Assembly (NCBI GenBank): GCA_023255765.1
Contig: JAGDVT010000015.1
Span: 1-10,955, forward strand
Reading direction: 5' to 3'
Source of the DNA: Candidatus Paceibacter sp.
Lineage (GTDB): Bacteria; Patescibacteriota; Minisyncoccia; UBA6257; HR35
DNA length: 10,955 nucleotides
In this document: positions 6,556 through 10,955 of the stretch, one piece after another
Position numbering within the stretch: the stretch's first letter is position 1
How the letters are laid out: the number at the start of each line of letters is the position of its first letter
Notes under the pieces: generated by a model
The model's input: only the letters and a program-made list of their open reading frames with translations
What the model was told of the DNA's origin: nothing
Database searches by the model: none
Translations under genes and position numbers: made by a program

Positions 6556-8058
6556 CTATAAATTTTCGAAAAACTTAATAAGTGCTTCTTTTAATTTATT
6601 TTCTAATTCTTCATCTAAATCTTTTTTATTTATAATCTCTTCCAAAATTTCTTTTTTTTCTACTTCAAAATATTCTAAAAGTTTATTTTCAATTTCTTTA
6701 ATTTTAGAAATTTCAAAATCATCAAAAAAGCCATTATTAGCAGCATAAATTAAAACAGAAATTTTTTCAAAAGTAAGAGGTTTAAGATTTTCTTGTTTTA
6801 AAATTTCCATTAACACTCTACCTCTTTTAATTTTTGAAGCAATATCTTCGGGAAGTTCAGCTGATAATTTTGCAAATTCTTCTAATTCCCTAAATTGAGC
6901 TAAATCTAATTTTAACTTTCCAGCAATTTTTTTCATTATCTTCGTTTGAGCTTTGGAGCCAACCCTTGAAACCGAAAGCCCTATATTAATAGCTGGTCTA
7001 AAGTTTGCTTTGAAAAGATCTGTCTCTAAATAAATTTGTCCGTCTGTTATTGAAATTAAATTTGTAGGTATATAGGCTGAAATATCTCCAAGTTGAGTTT
7101 CACATATTGGAAGAGCTGTTAAACTACCACCATTTTTAAGCTTTGCTGCTCTTTCTAAAAGCCTTGAATGGGTATAAAATATATCGCCAGGATATGCTTC
7201 TCGACCAACTGGTCTTTTTAAAAGTAAAGAAATTTCTCTCCAAGCCCAAGCATGTTTAGTTAAATCATCATAAATTACAACTGCATCTTCACCTTTATCT
7301 CTAAAATATTCTCCGATTGCACAGCCTGAATATGGAGCTAAATAAAGAAGAATTGGTAAATCATCTGGAGTAGTTGCAACTATAATTGTATAGTCTAATG
7401 CTCCTTCCTTTCTTAAAATTTCATACAATCTTCTTATTTTAGACATTTTTTGGCCAATAGCAACGTAAACACATATAGGAGTTCTCAAAACATCATTTTT
7501 TTGATTTAAAATAATATCTAAAGCAATTGAGGTTTTACCTGTTTGTCTATCTCCTAAAATAAGCTCTCTTTGGCCTCTACCGATCGGTATTAATGCATCA
7601 ATTATTTTTATCCCTGTATGCAAAGGAGTATTTACTGGTTCTCTTTCAAAAACGCTTGGAGCTTTTCTTTCTAGGGGATAAAAATCATTTGCTTCAATTG
7701 AACCTAAGCCATCTAATGCTCTTCCAAGAGGATCAATTACTCTTCCTAAAAGCTTTTCACCAACAGGAATTTGAATAATTTGTCGTGTTCTTTTGACAAC
7801 ATCTCCTTCTTTAATTTTTCCAAAATCATTTAGGGCTACACTACCTATTAATCCTTCTTCCAAATTTAAAGCTAACAGTAAAATGTTTTTTTCTTCTATA
7901 ATCAAAATTTCTGAAACAAAGACTTTGGTTAAACCACTAATCCAAACTATTCCATCGCCCACTTGAATTACTTCTCCAGCCTCTTCTGTTTCTGGTTTTA
8001 ATTCTAAAGTTTCTAATTCTCTTTTTAATTTTTCAATCAAAAAATCAAGGTCTTCCAT
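6556..8058 (-). CDS. atpA: ATP synthase F1 alpha subunit
   Basis: A 500-residue non-catalytic nucleotide-binding subunit of F1. It has the N-terminal beta-barrel with GDGIVWISGL (34-43), Walker A GDRQTGKT (169-176), Walker B VVIYDD (260-265), REAYPGDIFYTHSRLLERAA (286-305) and the alpha signature around PAINIGLSVSRVGSKAQ (355-371). R365 lies at the place of the arginine finger that reaches into the beta catalytic site. The length matches the family. ATG 8058 lies inside the end of atpH (14-nt overlap), so translation is probably coupled; no Shine-Dalgarno sequence is visible. In most bacteria atpG follows directly. Here a 128-nt gap, a transporter and an ATP-cone gene come between. Confidence 0.98.
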   Translation of the reverse strand: MEDLDFLIEKLKRELETLELKPETEEAGEVIQVGDGIVWISGLTKVFVSEILIIEEKNILLLALNLEEGLIGSVALNDFGKIKEGDVVKRTRQIIQIPVGEKLLGRVIDPLGRALDGLGSIEANDFYPLERKAPSVFEREPVNTPLHTGIKIIDALIPIGRGQRELILGDRQTGKTSIALDIILNQKNDVLRTPICVYVAIGQKMSKIRRLYEILRKEGALDYTIIVATTPDDLPILLYLAPYSGCAIGEYFRDKGEDAVVIYDDLTKHAWAWREISLLLKRPVGREAYPGDIFYTHSRLLERAAKLKNGGSLTALPICETQLGDISAYIPTNLISITDGQIYLETDLFKANFRPAINIGLSVSRVGSKAQTKIMKKIAGKLKLDLAQFRELEEFAKLSAELPEDIASKIKRGRVLMEILKQENLKPLTFEKISVLIYAANNGFFDDFEISKIKEIENKLLEYFEVEKKEILEEIINKKDLDEELENKLKEALIKFFENL

Positions 8059-8422
8059 TTATTTTTATTTTGCTAATGAATTTTTTAAGAGAAAAATCAA
8101 AAATAAAATCTTTGCCTATAAATATACCACCTAAAATTAATTTATCATCAATTATTTTTTCTTTTATGTCAATTTTAGAATTTAATCTTTTTTCTAAAAG
8201 TTGTTTAAGGATTTCTAAATCATAATCAAAGGCTAAATAAACTTTTCCTGTTTTAATTCCTTTTATTTCTTTTATTCTATCTTCTATATAATCTATTAAT
8301 TCTTCCAAAATATTAATTTTTTCTTCTTTGATTTTATTCAATAATAAATTCAACATTCCTACTTTTTTTTCTTTAGTTAAATTTATCAAAAGTTCCCCCA
8401 AAATTATAATTTCTTTATTCAT
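8045..8422 (-). CDS. atpH: ATP synthase F1 delta subunit, short form
   Basis: A 125-residue delta (OSCP-type) subunit, which ties the peripheral stalk to the top of F1. The C-terminal domain is recognisable: GKVYLAFDYDLEILKQLLEK (59-78), NSKIDIKEKIIDDKLILGG (81-99) and FIFDFSLKKFISKI (106-119), matching the usual pattern of helix, K(V/I)xL, IGG and a GSV(R/K)-type end. Normal delta is about 175-180 residues. Here the N-terminal helical domain, which binds the alpha N-termini, is cut to about 55 residues. The start ATG 8422 overlaps the atpF stop as ATGAATAA, and the end overlaps atpA by 14 nt. Order and C-terminal pattern make the call secure; the small N-terminal domain may be a lineage trait. 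Confidence 0.85.
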   Translation of the reverse strand: MNKEIIILGELLINLTKEKKVGMLNLLLNKIKEEKINILEELIDYIEDRIKEIKGIKTGKVYLAFDYDLEILKQLLEKRLNSKIDIKEKIIDDKLILGGIFIGKDFIFDFSLKKFISKIKINGRP

Positions 8423-8903
8423 TCTGCTTTAGAATGTTTTCTATAAATTCTTTATTTAATTCTTTGCGATGAAATACTTTATATGATATATTCAAAAATA
8501 AATCATATAATTCCTTATTTAATTTTTCGTAAAATTCTTTTCTTAAATTTTCCTTTTCTTCATTTAATTTTTCAATCATTTCTTCTCTCAATTTCTTCAT
8601 TTCCTCTTCGATTTCTTTTAATTTATTTTCTTTAAACAATTTAGCTTCATTTAATATATTAATTTTTTCTTTTTCTGCATCTTTCAAAATTTCTTCTCTT
8701 AATCTATATATTTCTTTTATCATTTTTTCAGCTTCTTCTCTTTTTTTAAGCCCTTCTTCTATCTTCTTTTGTCTTTCTTCTATTATTTGATTTAATGGTT
8801 TAACTAGAAATTTATATAAAACAAGGAAAATTATAGAGAAATTAATAATTTGCGCAATTAAAATTTTATAATCTATACCAAAAGTATTTATTAATTCTTG
8901 CAT
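8415..8903 (-). CDS. atpF: ATP synthase Fo subunit b
   Basis: A 162-residue peripheral stalk subunit. A single N-terminal membrane segment spans about 13-32 (ILIAQIINFSIIFLVLYKF), followed by the family's VKPLNQIIEERQKKIEEGL (34-52) and a long charged coiled coil to about 140 that dimerises and reaches to delta. Length is normal. Only one b gene is present, so the stalk is presumably a homodimer. ATG 8903 shares its A with the atpE stop (TAATG), and the 3' end overlaps atpH by 8 nt. Confidence 0.93.
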   Translation of the reverse strand: MQELINTFGIDYKILIAQIINFSIIFLVLYKFLVKPLNQIIEERQKKIEEGLKKREEAEKMIKEIYRLREEILKDAEKEKINILNEAKLFKENKLKEIEEEMKKLREEMIEKLNEEKENLRKEFYEKLNKELYDLFLNISYKVFHRKELNKEFIENILKQNE

Positions 8904-9130
8904 TATACGAATTTAATAATAAGAGCAATTACCAAAACATATATTGCTATTGCTTCTGCAAACGCTATGGATAAGATCATTGCTGTTTGAATTTTTGAAG
9001 AAGCCTCAGGATTTCTTCCAATAGCCCTCATTGCTTCTGTACCTATTTTACCAATGGCTATTGCTGGGAATATAACTCCTAAACTTATTGTTAATCCTGT
9101 TACTATTGTTTTTATAATATTAATATCCAT
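8903..9130 (-). CDS. atpE: ATP synthase Fo subunit c
   Basis: A 75-residue hairpin of two membrane helices that forms the rotor ring. Helix 1 spans about 5-30, the polar loop has R39-N40-P41 (GRNPEA), and helix 2 spans about 48-73 with the ion-binding carboxylate E59 (AFAEAIAIY). Aligned to the Ilyobacter Na+-type c subunit on the loop proline, the sodium ligands Gln32 and Ser66 become I26 and A60, so proton coupling is inferred. K28 lies near the loop end of helix 1. It starts 8 nt after the atpB stop and its stop shares a base with the atpF start. Confidence 0.95.
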   Translation of the reverse strand: MDINIIKTIVTGLTISLGVIFPAIAIGKIGTEAMRAIGRNPEASSKIQTAMILSIAFAEAIAIYVLVIALIIKFV

Positions 9131-9138
9131 TTAATAAA

Positions 9139-9828
9139 TTAATGCTCGGTTAATACGACCTTTAAAAATACACTTGTTAAAGTAAAAAATATCAATGACT
9201 GTATAAATCCTACAAATATTTCTAAGCCTAAAAATGGAATTGGTGCTAAAAATGGTAACAACAAACCTATTATAATAAGCAAAGTTTCTCCTGCAAATAT
9301 GTTGCCAAATAATCTAAAACTGAAAGATAAAATTTTAGCAAATTCCGCAAATAATTCAAGTAGTCCTACAAAACCTTTAAACCTTTTTAGATAATTAACT
9401 CCAAAATAATAAAGCCCTAAAATATTTACAAATAAAACAGAAAGAATTGACAAAGCTAATGTCATATTTAAATCAGAATAAGTTGTCCTTAATATATGTA
9501 TTTTTTCTTCCCCATGTTTTATATATATACTTCCAAAACCAGGTAGTATACCTAACAAATTAGAAAATAAAATATAGATAAAAAAAGCTGAAGTAAAAGT
9601 GAAAATCTTTAAATTCTTTAAACCTGTAATAGAGTGCCAAAAATTAAATATACTTTCATAGATTAATTCAACTAAAGATTGTATTTTGCTTGGTTTTTCT
9701 TTTAAGTTTCTATTGATATATAAAGAAATTAAAATTATAATTAAAACAGAGATCAAAGAAGCAAGATAAGTATTGGTTACTGGAAAATTGTAGATTTTAA
9801 AAACTATTTCTGGTTGTATTTTAATCAT
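9139..9828 (-). CDS. atpB: ATP synthase Fo subunit a
   Basis: The membrane stator subunit with the ion half-channels. I chose ATG 9828 (229 aa). A TTG at 9837 would add three residues (numbering below counts from it) but overlaps a TATAAT box. Key regions are SNLLGILPG (92-100), the essential arginine R175 in SFSFRLFGNIFAGE (171-184) with N179 and E184, and the last helix GFIQSLIFFTLTSVFL (210-225) with Q213. There are five to six membrane helices. It is the first gene of the cluster; no atpI is seen upstream. It is divergent from the BpsA-like gene. The last codons contain GGTCGTA, also found in two leaders of this cluster. Confidence 0.95.
   Translation of the reverse strand: MIKIQPEIVFKIYNFPVTNTYLASLISVLIIILISLYINRNLKEKPSKIQSLVELIYESIFNFWHSITGLKNLKIFTFTSAFFIYILFSNLLGILPGFGSIYIKHGEEKIHILRTTYSDLNMTLALSILSVLFVNILGLYYFGVNYLKRFKGFVGLLELFAEFAKILSFSFRLFGNIFAGETLLIIIGLLLPFLAPIPFLGLEIFVGFIQSLIFFTLTSVFLKVVLTEH
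9154..9160 (-). promoter_or_regulatory. GGTCGTA heptamer upstream of atpE (inside atpB end)
   Basis: On the minus strand AAAGGTCGTATTAA occurs in the last codons of atpB, with GGTCGTA ending 23 nt before the atpE ATG. The two leader copies lie 18 and 20 nt before their starts. It may be coincidence, as it codes for VV in subunit a, but I see the heptamer nowhere else in the window. Confidence 0.2.
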
Positions 9829-9836
9829 TTCTTTCA

Positions 9837-9842
9837 ATTATA
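9837..9842 (-). promoter_or_regulatory. Candidate -10 box (TATAAT) of the atp cluster
   Basis: A perfect TATAAT on the minus strand in the 71-nt divergent gap, ending 8 nt before ATG 9828. If used, the atpB transcript is leaderless and the upstream TTG cannot be the start. No convincing -35 box is present; the upstream DNA is an unbroken A/T tract. Confidence 0.4.
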
Positions 9843-9885
9843 AAATAATTTTAAATAAATTTTAATTAAAATTTTATTTACTAAA

Positions 9886-9891
9886 TATAAC
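9886..9891 (+). promoter_or_regulatory. Candidate -10 box (TATAAC) of the BpsA-like gene
   Basis: TATAAC ends 8 nt before ATG 9900, the same spacing as the TATAAT of atpB on the other side of the divergent gap. No -35 box is evident. It is consistent with a leaderless start. Confidence 0.3.
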
Positions 9892-9899
9892 AATTTAAA

Positions 9900-10634
9900 A
9901 TGATTGAAATATTAAAAGCAGTCAAATATATAATAAATAAAGCTGAAAATAGAGTAAAACCTAAAAGAGAATATGATCAATTTTATGCTACTGAAATTAC
10001 TTTGATTAAAAGGATAAAATTATTGAGCAAATTCAAATTTGAAAAAATTATATTTTTAGGAGATGATGATTTGAATTCTCTTTGTTTAGGTTATTACAAA
10101 AAATTAAAAAAAGAGAAAGCAGAAATTTTTGTTTTAGATATTGACAAAGACCAAATTGATTTTATTGAAAAAATTTCAGAAGAAGAAAATTTAGAAATTA
10201 AAACAATTTATCAGGATATAAGAGATGCTTTACCCAAAGATTTAAAAAATTTTGATTTAGCCTTTTTTGACCCTCCATATACTCCAAATGCTGTTAAAAT
10301 TTGGCTTATCAGGGCATTAGAAATTTTGTTAGGCAGTGGAACTAATAAAGAAAGAAAAGATTATAACTTTTTAAAAAATAAATATATATTTATGTGCTAT
10401 GGTTATACAGATAAATCTTTAGAAAGAGGTTTAAAAATTCAAAAAATTATTAGTGATTTAGGCTTAATAGTTCAAGCTAAATATAGAAAGTTCAACAAAT
10501 ATACAGGAGCGGAAAGCATAAATAATGAAAGTGATTTATATATAATTCAACCAACTCCAAAAGTAAATTTAAAAGAAATAGATTATTGGAAAAATAAAAA
10601 AATTGAAGAGAAAATATATACTTATGAAGTATAA
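9900..10634 (+). CDS. BpsA-like (DUF43) aminopropyltransferase/methyltransferase-fold protein
   Basis: A 244-residue Rossmann-fold protein resembling the catalytic domain of N4-bis(aminopropyl)spermidine synthase (BpsA, DUF43). Visible motifs are YDQFYAT (25-31), the cofactor or substrate loop FLGDDDLNSL (52-61) with the GDDD motif of BpsA, the acidic strand end VLDIDKDQIDFI (78-89), QDIRDALP (105-112) and the active-site-like FDPPYTPNAVK (123-133). BpsA transfers aminopropyl groups from decarboxylated S-adenosylmethionine to spermidine. Thermophile enzymes are about 350 residues with an N-terminal winged-helix domain, which is absent here. DPPY also occurs in N6-adenine and N4-cytosine methyltransferases, so a methyltransferase is the main alternative; GDDD plus LDID favours BpsA. 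Single gene, divergent from atpB, followed by a weak terminator. Confidence 0.7.
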   Translation: MIEILKAVKYIINKAENRVKPKREYDQFYATEITLIKRIKLLSKFKFEKIIFLGDDDLNSLCLGYYKKLKKEKAEIFVLDIDKDQIDFIEKISEEENLEIKTIYQDIRDALPKDLKNFDLAFFDPPYTPNAVKIWLIRALEILLGSGTNKERKDYNFLKNKYIFMCYGYTDKSLERGLKIQKIISDLGLIVQAKYRKFNKYTGAESINNESDLYIIQPTPKVNLKEIDYWKNKKIEEKIYTYEV

Positions 10635-10678
10635 ATTCTCAAAATAGATTTTAATAAAATTATTTTATAAGTGTACTC

Positions 10679-10700
10679 AAATCTTTATTAAAGATTTTTT
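10679..10700 (+). terminator. Weak intrinsic terminator after the BpsA-like gene
   Basis: AAATCTT (10679-10685), loop TATTA, AAGATTT (10691-10697), ending in a run of six T to 10700. The 7-bp stem has only one G-C pair. Its place 44 nt after the stop codon and the T-run support a terminator typical of very AT-rich genomes. Confidence 0.4.
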
Positions 10701-10744
10701 ATATTTCTAAATATTTCTAAACAAAATTTCAATTTCTGAATTTC
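10701..10744. repeat. ATTTC-rich short repeats
   Basis: Two perfect tandem copies of ATATTTCTAA (10701-10710, 10711-10720) are followed by further ATTTC words at 10726, 10732 and 10740. No ORF is present. This is a low-complexity run between the terminator and a GC-rich island. Confidence 0.6.
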
Positions 10745-10752
10745 CTTGTCTT

Positions 10753-10764
10753 GCTGCCTGCCGG
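10753..10764. other. GC-rich island in the spacer
   Basis: GCTGCCTGCCGG stands out in AT-rich DNA. It resembles half of the CTGCCTGCCGGCAGGCAG-type palindromes I recall as scattered insertions in Parcubacteria-like genomes, which translate as LPAGR in ORFs that take them up. Only one arm is seen here. It could be a remnant; the identification is from memory. Confidence 0.35.
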
Positions 10765-10837
10765 TAAAGTAGAGCAATAGGCTAAGAAAATGAGAAATTA
10801 CACTGGACTTATGGTGTTGAAATAATTAATAAATTTA

Positions 10838-10955
10838 TACGAATAAAGCATGAATATATTACATGAATAAATCACAAATAAAAAATTTACACGAATGGTA
10901 CACGAATAAAATGCACGAATTAATCACGAATATATAACACGAATAGTACACGAAT
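10838..10955. repeat. Ordered array of CACGAAT heptamers (24-bp period)
   Basis: Ten heptamers begin at 10838, 10849, 10862, 10873, 10890, 10901, 10914, 10925, 10938 and 10949. Spacers alternate 4 and 6 nt (4,6,4,10,4,6,4,6,4), so the unit is CACGAAT-N4-CACGAAT repeated five times at 24 bp, with one 4-nt insertion. The six right-hand heptamers are perfect; the four left ones are TACGAAT, CATGAAT, CATGAAT and CACAAAT. Spacer bases vary while heptamers are conserved. The array reaches the last base of the window and probably continues. No ORF crosses it on either strand. Confidence 0.85.

Noticed and set aside
7593..7778. 61-aa ORF on the plus strand inside atpA
   Set aside because: Antisense shadow over the alpha-subunit core; no supporting signal.
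10790..10825. Micro-ORF of 11 codons (MRNYTGLMVLK)
   Set aside because: No ribosome site, promoter or neighbour context; such ORFs are expected by chance.
10838..10955. CRISPR array reading of the heptamer repeats
   Set aside because: The repeated word is 7 nt and the spacers 4-10 nt, far too short for repeats and spacers, and no cas genes are present.
1..10955. Alternative genetic code (TGA as Trp or Gly, as in some small-genome bacteria)
   Set aside because: TGA ends three genes (494, atpG, atpH) at the expected protein ends, and Trp and Gly codons are the usual ones; no in-frame TGA occurs in the conserved genes.
10635..10955. tRNA or other structured RNA gene in the spacer
   Set aside because: No cloverleaf, CCA end or T-arm-like word was found; the GC-rich part forms only short imperfect stems.

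Overview
The window is strongly AT-rich (by eye about three quarters A+T). It uses the standard bacterial code: TGA, TAG and TAA all serve as stops. Coding is dense, with overlapping gene ends and almost no Shine-Dalgarno sequences. A compact F-type ATP synthase with shortened delta and epsilon subunits, a lone ATP-cone protein, an MltG-type transglycosylase and a GC-rich CTGCCTGCCGG island in AT-rich spacer DNA together suggest a small-genome uncultured bacterium of the Patescibacteria/CPR (Parcubacteria-like) type. That placement is an inference from gene style, not from a marker gene.

Layout, left to right. (1) 2-1500, plus strand: the 3' end of an unidentified gene, a short ORF resembling part of a GT4 glycosyltransferase N-lobe, and mltG. 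The gene ends overlap by 8 nt. (2) 1507-9828, minus strand, read right to left: atpB-atpE-atpF-atpH-atpA, then an FBT/BT1-family transporter and a stand-alone ATP-cone protein, then atpG-atpD, an unrecognised 270-aa coiled-coil protein, and atpC. All eight F1Fo subunits are present; atpI was not seen. Three non-synthase genes sit inside the cluster. (3) 9900-10634, plus strand, divergent from atpB: a BpsA/DUF43-like aminopropyltransferase or methyltransferase-fold protein without the usual N-terminal domain. (4) 10635-10955: a gene-free spacer with a weak terminator, ATTTC-type repeats, a GC-rich island, and an ordered array of CACGAAT heptamers that runs off the window.

How the genes work together: atpB, E and F form the membrane Fo part. 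AtpA, D, G, H and C form F1 and the stalks. The c-subunit residues fit proton rather than sodium coupling. The ATP-cone gene and the 270-aa gene share a near-identical leader (GGTCGTAATTAA, then an ATGAATCCAGA start), which suggests common control of the two non-canonical members. Four genes with free upstream DNA have a TATAAT-like box 7-8 nt before the start codon, consistent with leaderless transcripts.

The best candidates for something undescribed are the paired-heptamer array at the right edge, and the two leader-sharing genes embedded in the ATP synthase cluster.
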